Below are positions 25,473 through 35,074 of a DNA stretch of 64,000 nucleotides, piece after piece. Origin of the DNA: Streptococcus sanguinis SK355 (GTDB lineage: Bacteria; Bacillota; Bacilli; Lactobacillales; Streptococcaceae); the NCBI RefSeq assembly GCF_000212855.1, contig NZ_GL890993.1, forward strand, positions 824,683 to 888,682. The letters are read 5' to 3'. Under the pieces are notes generated by a model that had not been told where the DNA came from, made no database searches, and was given only the letters and a program-made list of their open reading frames with translations. Numbering within the stretch: the stretch's first letter is position 1; every line of letters begins with the position of its first letter. The position numbers and the translations under genes were made by a program.

Positions 25473-28400
25473 ATGAAGAAAAAAGAAGTTTTTGGTTTTC
25501 GGAAAAACAAGGCTGTTAAAACTTTATGCGGTGCTGTTCTAGGTGCGGCTTTTTTAACGTCAACGATGCAAGTAAGAGCAGATGAAGTGGTATCTGATAC
25601 CAATAGTCCTGTCAATACTGAAATGGTGGGCACTGGAAATGCAGCGACTAATCTGCCTCAAGCTCAAGGGCCAGCCAGTCAGGCATCTAAAGAGAGTCAG
25701 GCGCGAGCAGGTCAGGCAGATGGCGGTGTGACAGTGACTGTTCCAACAGCTGGTTTAGATGAAAGCGTCAAAAAGGCTCAAGAAGCTGGACTGACAGTGG
25801 TCAAAGACCCAGCTGTTGACAAAGGAGTAGCTCAGACTGCTCAAGAAACTGCAGACAAAAAAGCGGAGATTGCAGAAGATTATCAAGCGCAAGTAACCGA
25901 TATTGATGCCAAGGTCAAGGAGTACAAAGAAAAAGTATCAGCCTACGAGGCGGAAGTGGCTCGGATTACAGCAGAAAACAAAGCGGCTGCAGACCAATAC
26001 GCTAAAGATTTGGCTGCTCATCAAGCAGAAGTGGCTCGGATTACAGCAGAAAATGCTCAGCTGAAAGCAGATTATGAAGCAGCACTGAGCAAGTACAAAA
26101 CAGATTTAGCAGCGGTTCAAAAGACGAATGCGGATAATGCGGTAGCCTATCAAGCAGCTAAAGCGGCTTATGATGCAGAATTAGCTCGTGTTCAAAAACT
26201 GAATGCGGAAACAAAGGCTAATTATGATGCGGCTCTGGCGGCTTATGCTAGTGAGCTTGATCGTGTTCAGAAGGCGAATGCGGCGGCTCAGGCACGGTAT
26301 GAAAAAGCTTTAGCGGATACTCAAACTGCAAATGCTAAGATTGCTGCTGATAATGAAGCTATTAAACAGAGAAATGCGGCTGCAAAAGCGGCCTACGAGG
26401 CAGCACTTGCCCAATATCAAACAGATTTAGCTACTGTCCGAAAGACCAATGCTGATAATGAAGCGGCATATCAAGCGGCTCAGGCGAATTATCAGGCAGA
26501 ATTGGCCCGTATCCAAAAGGAAAATCAAGATAAAAAAGCTCAATATGAAGCAGATTTAGCAGCTTATGAAGCTAAAAAGACTCAAATTGAAGCTGAAAAT
26601 GCGGCAGCTCAAAAAGAATATGAGCAAAAGCTGGCAGAGAACCAAGCTAAGAATGCCACTATAGCAGCTGAAAATGAAGAAATCAAGAAGCGTAATGCTC
26701 AAGCCCAAGCAAATTATCAAGCTCAGTTGGCCCAGTATAATGCTGATTTGGCTGTCTATAATACAAAATTAGCCAAGTATCAGCAAGATAAGGCTAAGTA
26801 TGATGCTGAACAGGCCAAGATTAAGGCTGGACTGGCTATCGCAGAAGCAAAGAAGACTGAAGACGGGCATCTGAGCCGTCCAATTGCGCAAAGTCTGGTT
26901 TTCAAATCAGAACCTAATGCTGATCTGTCACTGACTACAACTGGTGAGTTTGTCAGCTATGCTGGCATGGAAGCCGCTGTGAAGAACACTGCAGAGTTTT
27001 CTAAGAAACTCTTCCAGTTGGACAACTTCAAAGTAACAGATATTCAAAATGCTAACTATCAGACCAATCAGCAGGAAAGCTTTGGTACGGTTGGCAAGTA
27101 TGCAGACTATAGTTCTAACGTAACAAGTGGTAAAGGGCCGACTGAATGGTCTTCTGTTTTGCTGAGCCGCGGTCAGTCTGCTACAGCAACCTATACAAAT
27201 CTTCAGGGAACTTATTATCGAGGGAAAAAAGTTTCTAAAATCGTTTATACTTATACTCTTGATCCAAGCTCCCAATTCCGCAATGATAAGGCTTGGTTAG
27301 GTATTTTTAAAGATCCAACCATGGGAGTGTTTGCTTCAGCTTATACAGGAAATTTTGAAGATGCAACCTCTCTCTTTGTGAAGACGGAATTTGTCTTTTA
27401 TGATGATAAAGGCCAACCGATTAATTTTGACCAGGCCTTGATGTCCGTGGCTTCCCTCAACCGTGAAGCTAACTCTATCGAAATGGCCAAAGATTATACC
27501 GGAACTTTCAACAAGATTTCAGGTTCATCTATTGATGAAAAGAACGGCCAAATTTATGCGACTGAGTCTGAAAACTTCAAAAAAGGAGTTGGCGGATCTC
27601 GCTTTACCATGTATAAGAATGCTCAGCCGGACTCAGGCTGGGACACTACAGATGCTCCTAACTCATGGTATGGAGCAGGAGCGGTAGAAATTTCTGGCAC
27701 AACCAACAGTATGACGATTGGAACAATTTCCTCTTCTGAAGTGTTAGGCCAGCCAGAGGCTACTGATCCACGTAGGGCTGACAAACTAGCTCCTAAGAAA
27801 CCAAATATTTGGTTTGCGATTAATGGTGATGTTCGAGCGAATGATCTGCCAATCATCACAGTAGAAGAACCGGAAGCGCCGGTAGCTCCTACAGCTCCTG
27901 CAGTGCCAAGTGAAGAAGCTCTTAAGCCTTTGGATCCGGCTCCAACTACACCAACACCGAAGGCTCTTCCAACACCTCCGGCAGCACCGACTTATGAAAA
28001 AGATCCGACGCCACCGTCGCGTACACCGGATACACCAGAGCCTAGTAAGCCATCTGAGCCAAGCTATGAAGTGGAAAAAGCTGTCCGGCCAGCAGTGGTA
28101 GAACCGACCTATGAAAAGGAGCCAACACCTCCGGCAGCACCGACTTATGAGAAGGAGCCGGCAGCGCCAACTCCTACACCAGATACACCAGAGCCTAATA
28201 AGCCGGTAGCACCAACTTATAGCCCGCTTCCAACTACACCAGCGGAGCCTGTTTATCAAAAAGAGCCAGCAGCGCCCGTAGCTCCGACTGTGCACTATCA
28301 TTATGCTCTTTTACAATCTCAGCCGCAAATTAACAAAGAGATTCAAAATGACCAAGGCACCAATATTGATAAGACTCTGGTGGCTAAGCAGTCCGTCGTT

Positions 28401-29993
28401 CAGTTTGCTCTAAAGACAGAAGCTCTTCCAGCTGGACGCAGTGAGACGACATCTTTTGTCATTGCTGATCCGTTGCCAAGTGGTTATGAAGTTGACTTAG
28501 AAGCAACAAAAGCTGCTAGTGCAGGTTTTGACGTCAGCTATGATAAGGCTAGTCACACAGTAACATTCAAGGCAACTGCAGCAACGCTAGCTACTTATAA
28601 CGCTGATAGGACCAAAGAAGTTGCTACGCTCTTTCCAACAGTAGTTGGCCGAGTGCTCAATGATGGCGCAACCTATACTAATAATTTCACCCTGACAGTC
28701 AATGATGCCTATGGTGTCCGCTCAAATGTTGTACGTGTCACCACGCCAGGCAAGCCAGACGATTCAGACAATCCTAGCAATAATTACATCAAGCCAACCA
28801 AGGTCAATAAAAATAAGGAAGGATTGGTGATTGATGGCAAGGAAGTCTTGGCTGGTTCGACCAATTATTACGAGCTGACTTGGGATTTGGATCAGTATAA
28901 GGGTAACAAGTCATCTAAGAGCACGATTCAAAAAGGTTTCTACTATGTAGATGACTATCCGGAAGAAGCACTTGAACTTCGTCCGGAATTAGTCAAGCTA
29001 GTAGATGCGGATGGCAAGGCTGTGGCAGGTGTGACAGTGACCCACTACGAGAGCCTTGAAACAGCCCCTGCAGCAGTTCGAGAGCTCCTTCAAAAGGCGA
29101 ATATCACTGTTAAAGGTTCTTTCCAACTCTTTGCAGCAGACGATGCCCAAGTCTTTTATGACCAATATGTCGTAACAGGTAAGTCTTTGACGATAACAAG
29201 CCCTATGGCTGTCAAAGAAGGAATGGGTCGCACAGGGGGCAAGTTTGAGAACCGGGCTTATCAAATTGACTTTGGAAATGGTTATGCGACAGACGTAGTC
29301 GTGAACAATGTTCCTAAAATCAGTCCTGAAAAAGATATTACCCTGAGCCTTGATCCGACAAGTGCAGAGAACTTGGATGGCAAGGAACTGACTTTGGGAC
29401 AGCACTTTAACTACCGTCTCATCGGCGGCTTGATCCCTGCTAACCACTCTGAAGATTTGACAGACTATAGCTTTGTGGATGATTATGATCAACGAGGTGA
29501 TGAGTACACGGGGGCTTACAAAACCTTTGCCAAAGTAGACATCACGCTCAAAGATGGTAAGGTGATAAAGGCTGGTACAGATTTGACTGAGTATACAGCA
29601 GCGAATATTGATCTTAAGAAAGGCTTGATTTCTATTCGTTTCAAGGAAGAATTCTTAGAGACTATTTCTCTGGATTCAGCTTTTCAGGCTGAAACCTATC
29701 TACAGATGAAGCGGATTGCTGCGGGTACTTTTGAAAATACCTACATCAATACTGTCAATCATGTAGTCTATGCTTCAAATACAGTTATAACAGTCACTCC
29801 TAAGGCACAGCATCTGCTTGTTTCGGATGTAAACGATCCAAGAAGAACCAATCCAACTCCAGTGGCTAAAAAGATTCCTGTTTCTCTTCTGCCAGAAACG
29901 GGAGCCAAAGATGCAGTCTATCTGCCATATCTAGGTTTAGCAGCCATTATTGGTGCTTTAGGTCTAGGAAAATTGAAAGGTAAAGAAGACTGA
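25473..29993 (+). CDS. Antigen I/II family cell-wall adhesin (SspA/SspB/PAc type)
   Basis: The 1506-residue surface adhesin has a signal peptide (1-36, cleaved near VRADE). Alanine-rich A-repeats of about 80 residues form a long coiled stalk (about 125-470). The variable V-domain is a lectin-like head (about 475-795). Proline-rich P-repeats (about 798-945) give a PPII helix that packs with the A stalk. Three C-domains follow (about 950-1465), then LPETG (1473-1477) and a membrane tail. The family binds salivary gp340, collagen and other bacteria. VRELL (1202-1206) and NITVK (1210-1214) match the SspB region bound by P. gingivalis Mfa1. The 15-codon upstream extension is rejected in favour of the ATG after GGGAGGAG. 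Confidence 0.96.
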   Translation: MKKKEVFGFRKNKAVKTLCGAVLGAAFLTSTMQVRADEVVSDTNSPVNTEMVGTGNAATNLPQAQGPASQASKESQARAGQADGGVTVTVPTAGLDESVKKAQEAGLTVVKDPAVDKGVAQTAQETADKKAEIAEDYQAQVTDIDAKVKEYKEKVSAYEAEVARITAENKAAADQYAKDLAAHQAEVARITAENAQLKADYEAALSKYKTDLAAVQKTNADNAVAYQAAKAAYDAELARVQKLNAETKANYDAALAAYASELDRVQKANAAAQARYEKALADTQTANAKIAADNEAIKQRNAAAKAAYEAALAQYQTDLATVRKTNADNEAAYQAAQANYQAELARIQKENQDKKAQYEADLAAYEAKKTQIEAENAAAQKEYEQKLAENQAKNATIAAENEEIKKRNAQAQANYQAQLAQYNADLAVYNTKLAKYQQDKAKYDAEQAKIKAGLAIAEAKKTEDGHLSRPIAQSLVFKSEPNADLSLTTTGEFVSYAGMEAAVKNTAEFSKKLFQLDNFKVTDIQNANYQTNQQESFGTVGKYADYSSNVTSGKGPTEWSSVLLSRGQSATATYTNLQGTYYRGKKVSKIVYTYTLDPSSQFRNDKAWLGIFKDPTMGVFASAYTGNFEDATSLFVKTEFVFYDDKGQPINFDQALMSVASLNREANSIEMAKDYTGTFNKISGSSIDEKNGQIYATESENFKKGVGGSRFTMYKNAQPDSGWDTTDAPNSWYGAGAVEISGTTNSMTIGTISSSEVLGQPEATDPRRADKLAPKKPNIWFAINGDVRANDLPIITVEEPEAPVAPTAPAVPSEEALKPLDPAPTTPTPKALPTPPAAPTYEKDPTPPSRTPDTPEPSKPSEPSYEVEKAVRPAVVEPTYEKEPTPPAAPTYEKEPAAPTPTPDTPEPNKPVAPTYSPLPTTPAEPVYQKEPAAPVAPTVHYHYALLQSQPQINKEIQNDQGTNIDKTLVAKQSVVQFALKTEALPAGRSETTSFVIADPLPSGYEVDLEATKAASAGFDVSYDKASHTVTFKATAATLATYNADRTKEVATLFPTVVGRVLNDGATYTNNFTLTVNDAYGVRSNVVRVTTPGKPDDSDNPSNNYIKPTKVNKNKEGLVIDGKEVLAGSTNYYELTWDLDQYKGNKSSKSTIQKGFYYVDDYPEEALELRPELVKLVDADGKAVAGVTVTHYESLETAPAAVRELLQKANITVKGSFQLFAADDAQVFYDQYVVTGKSLTITSPMAVKEGMGRTGGKFENRAYQIDFGNGYATDVVVNNVPKISPEKDITLSLDPTSAENLDGKELTLGQHFNYRLIGGLIPANHSEDLTDYSFVDDYDQRGDEYTGAYKTFAKVDITLKDGKVIKAGTDLTEYTAANIDLKKGLISIRFKEEFLETISLDSAFQAETYLQMKRIAAGTFENTYINTVNHVVYASNTVITVTPKAQHLLVSDVNDPRRTNPTPVAKKIPVSLLPETGAKDAVYLPYLGLAAIIGALGLGKLKGKED

Positions 29994-30002
29994 TAATAGA
30001 TG

Positions 30003-30180
30003 GAGGCTGGGACAAAAGTCCTAGCCTCTCAATTGTCTTTGGATTGTCGAGCAAGACGCAGTGGTTGAGTGGGCTCTACTACGCTGATTTCATCAGCTTT
30101 TACAGCCCTACTCAACTGTGCGGAGGTGGGACGACGAAATCGAATTCTAACGAATTACCGATTTCTGTCCCACTCTCTTT
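30003..30180. repeat. Three-hairpin intergenic element with terminator activity
   Basis: Hairpin 1 (30003-30028) pairs GAGGCTGGGAC with GTCCTAGCCTC. Hairpin 2 (30064-30116) pairs GTTGAGTGGGCT with AGCCCTACTCAAC and nests GCTGA/TCAGC. Hairpin 3 (30126-30173) pairs GTGGGAC with GTCCCAC plus an inner GAAATCG/CGATTTC, followed by a T-rich tract. The family is reminiscent of streptococcal dispersed intergenic sequences. The rest of the gap before the CHAP gene shows nothing further. Confidence 0.6.
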
Positions 30181-30319
30181 TATCTTTAAAAATACTGCAA
30201 AATCTCATGTAGCAAAAGTCTAAATCATTTGTAACATGACAAAAACATAACTCTAAAAAAACTGACATGTAAATGAGGTATGATTTTTTTATCATCAAAT
30301 TATACGGAGAAAAACATTT

Positions 30320-30985
30320 ATGAAAAAAACATTTGCTAAAGCAACTCTTGGTTTAACTTCTACAGCTTTTTTGGCGACAATCGGCGCTCAAGCTGTTCAT
30401 GCAGATTCTTATGTTGTCCAGCAGGGGGACTCTTTTTTTGCCATTGCTAGCGCCAATGGGATGAATCCTTACGAACTTGCTGCCAATAATGGAAAATCAA
30501 TTTTTGATACGATTAACCCAGGAGATGTGCTGCAAGTAAATGGTACAGCTTTGGCACAGACTTACAATCCATACAGTGCTCCAGCTTATGAAGCGACAAG
30601 CGATGCTGCTTTGGTATCTGATACCGAAGATGTTGTCTTAAATACACCAACTGACTATGGCAATTCTTACCCAATCGGTCAATGTACCTGGGGTGTGAAA
30701 GAAATGGCTCCTTGGGCAAGCAACTGGTGGGGCAATGCGAATACTTGGGCAATCAATGCTGGTGCTCAGGGTTATGCAACAGGAAATGTCCCAGTAGCAG
30801 GGGCTATTGCAGTTTGGGATGGCGGTGAATACGGACATGTTGCTTATGTGACAGATGTGCAAAGCGACAGCTCTATCCAAGTATTGGAAGCAAACTACAA
30901 TCGCCAAAAGCAGATTAACAACTATCGTGGCTACTTTAACCCAAATGAATTTATGGGTGGCGTTACCTATATCTATCCAAACTAA
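30320..30985 (+). CDS. Secreted LysM-CHAP peptidoglycan hydrolase
   Basis: The 221-residue protein has a signal peptide (1-29, cleaved at VHADS). A LysM peptidoglycan-binding domain (about 30-75; SYVVQQGDSFFAIASANGM) and a linker follow. A C-terminal CHAP domain (about 115-221) has catalytic Cys in YPIGQCTWGV and His in YGHVAYV, with EANY supplying the third position. CHAP domains act as amidases or endopeptidases on the peptide of peptidoglycan. Such proteins aid cell separation, and family members are often controlled by the WalRK system, though no clear WalR box was identified here. Monocistronic. Confidence 0.93.
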   Translation: MKKTFAKATLGLTSTAFLATIGAQAVHADSYVVQQGDSFFAIASANGMNPYELAANNGKSIFDTINPGDVLQVNGTALAQTYNPYSAPAYEATSDAALVSDTEDVVLNTPTDYGNSYPIGQCTWGVKEMAPWASNWWGNANTWAINAGAQGYATGNVPVAGAIAVWDGGEYGHVAYVTDVQSDSSIQVLEANYNRQKQINNYRGYFNPNEFMGGVTYIYPN

Positions 30986-31162
30986 AGATAATAAAAACGA
31001 GGCTGGGGCTGATAATGTCTCAGTTTTTAAATAGTCGATAGCTCTTGATGCGGTAGCTGATAGGGCTTTTTCTTTGTGCGGGAAAAGTCCTGAGCAGAAA
31101 GAGTTTTTTTGAGGCGAAATATGTTAAAATGAAGAGAGGGAGGATTTCCTGGAAGGAGACTA

Positions 31163-31687
31163 ATGAGTTATTTCAATAAGTACAAGTTTGATAAATCGAA
31201 ATTTCGTCTGGGCATGCGTACCTTTAAAACAGGTCTGGCTGTCTTCATCATTCTATTGCTCTTTGGCCTTTTTGGTTGGAAAGGGCTGCAAATCGGTGCT
31301 TTGACGGCTGTCTTTAGTCTTCGTGAGGATTTTGATAAGAGTGTCCACTTCGGAACATCGCGAATCTTGGGAAACAGCATCGGTGGTTTTTACGCTCTGC
31401 TATTTTTCATTGCCAATAGTGTTTTTAAGGAGCAGTATTGGGTCACCCTCCTTTTGGTGCCGGTTTGTACCATGCTGACAATCATGACCAATGTCGCTAT
31501 GAACAACAAGGCGGGAGTCATTGGCGGAGTATCTGCCATGCTGATTATTACCCTGTCCATTCGGCCGGAAGATACCATCTTGTATGTCTTTGCCAGAATC
31601 TTTGAAACCTTCATGGGAGTCTTTGTTGCGATTCTGGTAAACTCTGATATAGATCGGCTGCGAGCCATCTTTGAAAAGAAAAAATAA
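31163..31687 (+). CDS. Aromatic acid exporter-like membrane protein
   Basis: The 174-residue protein has four or five transmembrane helices and the N-terminal half of an aromatic acid exporter (ArAE/FUSC-like) fold. FRLGMRTFKTGLAVFI, GALTAVFSLREDFDKSVHFGTSRILGNSIGG and a C-terminal VNSDIDRLRAIFEKKK are recognisable. The soluble C-terminal domain of larger members is absent, which is normal for this streptococcal form. Substrate unknown. It sits directly upstream of glnR, as in S. pneumoniae, but the GlnR-controlled promoter lies between them, so it is not part of that operon. GGAAGGAGA is the ribosome-binding site. Confidence 0.8.
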   Translation: MSYFNKYKFDKSKFRLGMRTFKTGLAVFIILLLFGLFGWKGLQIGALTAVFSLREDFDKSVHFGTSRILGNSIGGFYALLFFIANSVFKEQYWVTLLLVPVCTMLTIMTNVAMNNKAGVIGGVSAMLIITLSIRPEDTILYVFARIFETFMGVFVAILVNSDIDRLRAIFEKKK

Positions 31688-31693
31688 AATCCG

Positions 31694-31746
31694 TGTAAGA
31701 AAATCTGACATTATTTCTTGACATAAGATTTATTTCGTCCTATAAT
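31694..31746 (+). promoter_or_regulatory. glnRA promoter with GlnR box
   Basis: TGTAA-N7-TGACA at 31694-31710 matches the GlnR consensus TGTNA-N7-TNACA. TTGACA (31718-31723) and TATAAT (31741-31746) are 17 bases apart, a consensus sigma-70 promoter. The box lies just upstream of the -35, so the operon is probably repressed by its own product. Confidence 0.88.
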
Positions 31747-31767
31747 AGTGCGTAGAGAGGAATTTGA

Positions 31768-32133
31768 ATGAAGGAAAAAGAGTTTCGCCGAAACATGGCA
31801 GTCTTTCCCATCGGCAGTGTTATGAAACTGACGGACCTATCTGCCCGTCAGATCCGTTATTATGAAGACCAGAATCTGATTACCCCTGCTCGGAATGAGG
31901 GCAATCGTCGGATGTATTCTCTGAATGACATGGACCGCCTTTTAGAAATTAAGGATTATATTTCAGAAGGTTATAATATCGCTGCGATTAAGAGGAAATA
32001 TGCCGAGCGTGAAGCCAAGTCCCGCAAGACTATTAGTGACAAAGATGTCCGCCGTGCCCTGCATCATGACATCTTGCAGCAAGGCCGTTTTGCTTCTTCT
32101 CTGCCAACCTTTGGTCAGATGCGTCGACCATAG
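31768..32133 (+). CDS. glnR: Nitrogen-metabolism repressor GlnR
   Basis: The 121-residue MerR-family protein has an HTH (about residues 18-45; VMKLTDLSARQIRYYEDQNLI) and short C-terminal tail. GlnR senses nitrogen through feedback-inhibited glutamine synthetase and represses glnRA and other nitrogen genes. The adjacent glnA, 31 bases downstream, and the GlnR box in its own promoter confirm the identity. The C-terminal sequence LPTFGQMRRP resembles the tail that responds to glutamine synthetase in Bacillus GlnR. No internal terminator separates the two genes. Confidence 0.96.
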   Translation: MKEKEFRRNMAVFPIGSVMKLTDLSARQIRYYEDQNLITPARNEGNRRMYSLNDMDRLLEIKDYISEGYNIAAIKRKYAEREAKSRKTISDKDVRRALHHDILQQGRFASSLPTFGQMRRP

Positions 32134-32164
32134 CTATTTTGTTTGAATTACAAGGAGAAATTTA

Positions 32165-33511
32165 ATGTCTATTACAGCAGCTGATATCCTTCGCGAAGTA
32201 AAGGAGAAAAATGTTACCTTTATTCGTCTTATGTTCTCTGATATTTTAGGGACTATGAAGAATGTGGAAATTCCTGCCACGGATGAACAGCTTGACAAGG
32301 TCTTATCCAATAAAGCCATGTTTGATGGTTCTTCCATCGAAGGTTTTGTTCGTATCAATGAATCAGATATGTATCTTTATCCTGATCTAGATACTTGGAC
32401 AGTCTTTCCCTGGGGAGATGAAAACGGTAGTGTAGCGGGTCTGATTTGCGATGTTTATACGACAGATCATGTACCGTTTCTAGGGGATCCACGGAGCAAC
32501 CTCAAGCGTGCCCTCAAGCATATGGAAGAGCTGGGATTTAAGTCCTTTAACCTCGGACCAGAGCCAGAATTTTTCCTCTTTAAGCTGGATGAAAATGGTG
32601 ATCCGACGCTGGAAGTAAATGACAAGGGCGGTTATTTTGACTTGGCGCCGACAGATTTGGCAGACAATACTCGTCGGGAAATCGTCAATGTCCTGACCAA
32701 GATGGGCTTTGAAGTAGAAGCTAGTCACCATGAGGTAGCAGTCGGCCAGCACGAGATTGACTTTAAGTATGACGAAGTGCTTCGGGCTTGTGACAAGATT
32801 CAGATTTTCAAGCTGGTTGTGAAAACTATTGCTCGTAAGCACGGTTTGTATGCAACCTTTATGGCCAAGCCTAAGTTTGGCATTGCAGGATCTGGTATGC
32901 ACTGTAATATGTCTCTCTTTGATCAAGACGGCAATAATGCCTTCTTCGATCCAGAAGATCCAAAAGGTATGCAGCTGTCAGAAACAGCCTACCATTTCTT
33001 GGGTGGTTTGATTAACCATGCTTATAACTACACAGCTATCATGAATCCAACGGTCAACTCATATAAACGTCTGGTTCCTGGATATGAAGCACCAGTTTAT
33101 ATTGCTTGGGCAGGACGTAATCGTTCACCGTTGGTGCGCGTGCCAGCCTCTCGTGGTATGGGTACTCGCTTGGAGCTGCGTTCGGTTGATCCGATGGCCA
33201 ATCCATATATTGCTATGGCAGTTCTCTTGGAAGTTGGCCTGCACGGTGTTGAGAATAAAATCGAAGCTCCAGCCCCAATCGAAGAGAATATCTATATCAT
33301 GACTCCAGAGGAGCGTAAGGAAGCTGGAATTACAGACCTACCATCAACTCTTCACAATGCCTTGAAGGCATTGACAGAAGACGAAGTCGTTAAAGCGGCT
33401 CTTGGCGAGCATATCTATACAAGCTTCTTAGAAGCTAAGCGCATCGAGTGGGCAAGCTATGCAACCTTTGTCTCCCAATGGGAAGTGGATAATTATCTGG
33501 ATTTATACTAA
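32165..33511 (+). CDS. glnA: Glutamine synthetase type I
   Basis: The 448-residue enzyme joins ammonia to glutamate using ATP. Signatures: [10 protein letters not shown] near residue 55, [12 protein letters not shown] (metal-binding glutamates), [30 protein letters not shown] with the catalytic His, and [17 protein letters not shown]. The length and absence of the adenylylation-type insertion place it in the GSI-alpha class, regulated by feedback and by complexing with GlnR. Its N-terminal [15 protein letters not shown] is typical of Gram-positive enzymes. Last gene of the glnRA operon, ended by a terminator 6 bases after the stop. Confidence 0.98.
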   Translation: MSITAADILREVKEKNVTFIRLMFSDILGTMKNVEIPATDEQLDKVLSNKAMFDGSSIEGFVRINESDMYLYPDLDTWTVFPWGDENGSVAGLICDVYTTDHVPFLGDPRSNLKRALKHMEELGFKSFNLGPEPEFFLFKLDENGDPTLEVNDKGGYFDLAPTDLADNTRREIVNVLTKMGFEVEASHHEVAVGQHEIDFKYDEVLRACDKIQIFKLVVKTIARKHGLYATFMAKPKFGIAGSGMHCNMSLFDQDGNNAFFDPEDPKGMQLSETAYHFLGGLINHAYNYTAIMNPTVNSYKRLVPGYEAPVYIAWAGRNRSPLVRVPASRGMGTRLELRSVDPMANPYIAMAVLLEVGLHGVENKIEAPAPIEENIYIMTPEERKEAGITDLPSTLHNALKALTEDEVVKAALGEHIYTSFLEAKRIEWASYATFVSQWEVDNYLDLY

Positions 33512-33517
33512 ACTTAG

Positions 33518-33548
33518 AGCAGGAGGATTGGCATATCCCCTGCTTTTT
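33518..33548 (+). terminator. glnA terminator
   Basis: AGCAGGAGGAT (33518-33528) pairs with ATCCCCTGCT (33535-33544) with one bulge, then TTTT. Confidence 0.8.
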
Positions 33549-33565
33549 CGTGGAGGAGGAGAAAG

Positions 33566-33970
33566 ATGGGAAAATTTCATGATTTTATTAAGCGTGTTTT
33601 TGATGAGCAATATGAAGCCTATTTTGGTCCAGATATGCTTGAAAAACTTGGACCTCAAGATTATTATTTAAGGCGGGAGGAAGATGGCCAGTTAATTGCC
33701 TTGCTCCATGCCCGGCAGGTGTTGGAAAATATTCATGTCAAGGCTTTGGTGGTGGATAAAGAACATCAGAAAAAAGGTTTGGGAGCCAGTCTGCTGGCAG
33801 AATTAGAAGAAAAGGCTGTAGAAGCTGGAGTAACTAGCATTACCTTGTCCACTAAATCTTATCAGGCCAGGGATTTTTACATCAAGTAAGGCTATGAAAT
33901 CTACGCCAGTCTAACAGATGTCCCACAAAAGGGCATTACCAAATATCATTTTATCAAGCGATTTAAGTGA
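33566..33970 (+). pseudogene. GNAT acetyltransferase interrupted by in-frame TAA
   Basis: The first 107 codons encode a GNAT fold: NIHVKALVVDKEHQKKGLGASLL is the strand plus acetyl-CoA loop, and LSTKSYQARDFYIK the following strand and helix. TAA at 33887-33889 then stops translation. The same frame continues with GYEIYASLTDVPQKGITKYHFIKRFK to TGA at 33968-33970, exactly the usual GNAT C-terminus (FYxKxGYE). A single C-to-T change from CAA would explain the stop. Without the last 26 residues the final strands are lost, so the enzyme is probably inactive. GGAGGAG precedes the ATG. A sequencing error cannot be excluded. Confidence 0.82.
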
Positions 33971-34022
33971 GCCATTCTCAAATAGATGGAAGTCAATTTT
34001 GCTTCTGTTTTTTAACATTTAT

Positions 34023-34051
34023 TTGCATACATTCAGTATGTATGTTAAAAT
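34023..34051 (+). promoter_or_regulatory. Promoter and operator of the VOC-TetR-AlkD-like operon
   Basis: TTGCAT (34023-34028) and the extended -10 TGtTAAAAT (34043-34051) are 17 bases apart. CATACAT-TCAGT-ATGTATG (34026-34044) is a perfect 7-5-7 dyad filling the spacer. The TetR protein encoded second in the operon is its likely ligand. Confidence 0.75.
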
Positions 34052-34074
34052 TAAACTTAAGAAAAGGAGAACAA

Positions 34075-34494
34075 ATGATTACCAGTTTATACCCCGTTTT
34101 AATGAGCGAAGCTATCCATCAAGCGGCACAATTTTTCATTGAGCATTTCCAATTTCAGGAAACCTTCCGTTCAGATTGGTATATTAGTTTAAAGAATATT
34201 GAGAGTGGTTTTGAGCTTGCTTTTATTGATAGTAAGCATGGGACAGTACCACAAGCCTACCAGTCTAAGGCGAGTGGCCTAATCATCAATATCGAAGTTG
34301 ACAATGTGGATTGTTTTTATGAAGAATTGCGTCAGCAAGAAGAAATGGAGTTCCTTCTTCCTATTAAGAGTGAAGATTTTGGTCAGCGCCATTTCATTGT
34401 GGAAGCGCCGGGTTCTGTTTTGGTTGATGTAATTCAAGTAATTCCACCTAGCGCTGAGTTTGCGGCAAATTATTTGGAGAGTGAAGATGAATAA
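34075..34494 (+). CDS. VOC (glyoxalase/bleomycin-resistance-fold) family protein
   Basis: The 139-residue product has the paired beta-alpha-beta-beta-beta units of the vicinal oxygen chelate fold: YPVLMSEAIHQAAQFFIEHFQFQETF, then LIINIEVDNVDCFYEEL and RHFIVEAPGSVLVDVIQ. The function could be glyoxalase-like, antibiotic binding, or a ring-cleaving dioxygenase; sequence alone does not say. The frame opens 36 codons earlier, but ATG at 34075 is preferred because AAAGGAGA sits 7 bases before it and the promoter lies within the extension. Its last codons overlap the start of the TetR gene, so the two are translationally coupled. Confidence 0.88.
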   Translation: MITSLYPVLMSEAIHQAAQFFIEHFQFQETFRSDWYISLKNIESGFELAFIDSKHGTVPQAYQSKASGLIINIEVDNVDCFYEELRQQEEMEFLLPIKSEDFGQRHFIVEAPGSVLVDVIQVIPPSAEFAANYLESEDE

Positions 34495-35074
34495 AAAGCA
34501 GCAGGCTTCTCTAGAGACAAGTAAGAAAATATTAGCTATCGCCCGGAAACATTTTTCTTTAAAGGGTTATGCAGAAACTTCCTTGGAAGAAATTGTAGAT
34601 GAATTGGGAATGACAAGAGGCGCACTTTATCATCATTTCGGGAATAAGAAAACTTTATTTACCGCCGTACTGGCACAAATTCAGTCCGAACTGGGGTCTT
34701 ATGTAGAAAAAAATGCCCTGGAAGCACATGATTCTTGGGAGCAGTTGGTGGAAGGCTGTGTTGCTTTTGTTCGTTTTGCGACCTTGACCGAAAATAAACG
34801 TATTCTCCTGCTTGATGGTCCCAATGTCGTTGAGTGGAAAGAGTGGCGTCGTCAGGACGAGGCTAATTCTTTCTTTCATTTGAGAGAACAATTAGACATT
34901 TTATCTAAAGAAGGGAAACTTATCTCTATTGATTTGGATATGGCAGCTCATATGATTTCAGGCGCCTTGAACGAGTTGTCTCTTTTTCTGGCTGAGAAAG
35001 AGGAAGAAGCAGAAGTCAGAGGAGCAATGAGAAGTCTGTTAAGGGGATTTAAAAATCATGGCGAAAAAGGTTAA
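34487..35074 (+). CDS. TetR-family transcriptional regulator
   Basis: The 195-residue protein has a clear TetR HTH (about residues 10-55; YAETSLEEIVDELGMTRGALYHHFGNKKTLF) and a helical ligand-binding domain. The start ATG at 34487 overlaps the VOC stop codon (ATGAATAA); the earlier TTG-type start is rejected because GGAG lies just ahead of this ATG. It probably represses its own operon through the 7-5-7 dyad at 34026-34044. The ligand is unknown. The next gene begins inside its last codons. Confidence 0.92.
   Translation: MNKKQQASLETSKKILAIARKHFSLKGYAETSLEEIVDELGMTRGALYHHFGNKKTLFTAVLAQIQSELGSYVEKNALEAHDSWEQLVEGCVAFVRFATLTENKRILLLDGPNVVEWKEWRRQDEANSFFHLREQLDILSKEGKLISIDLDMAAHMISGALNELSLFLAEKEEEAEVRGAMRSLLRGFKNHGEKG

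Noticed and set aside
25850..26860. Periodic DNA repeats that might suggest a CRISPR-like array
   Set aside because: They are imperfect in-frame alanine-rich repeats of antigen I/II with no constant repeat-spacer structure.
27786..28301. Minus-strand frame of 171 codons rich in Arg, Trp and Cys
   Set aside because: It mirrors the proline-rich repeats of the adhesin; composition is an artefact of repeated Pro codons.
30200..30300. WalR-type box (TGTWA-N6-TGTWA) ahead of the CHAP gene
   Set aside because: TGTAA appears twice (30231 and 30268) but at the wrong spacing.
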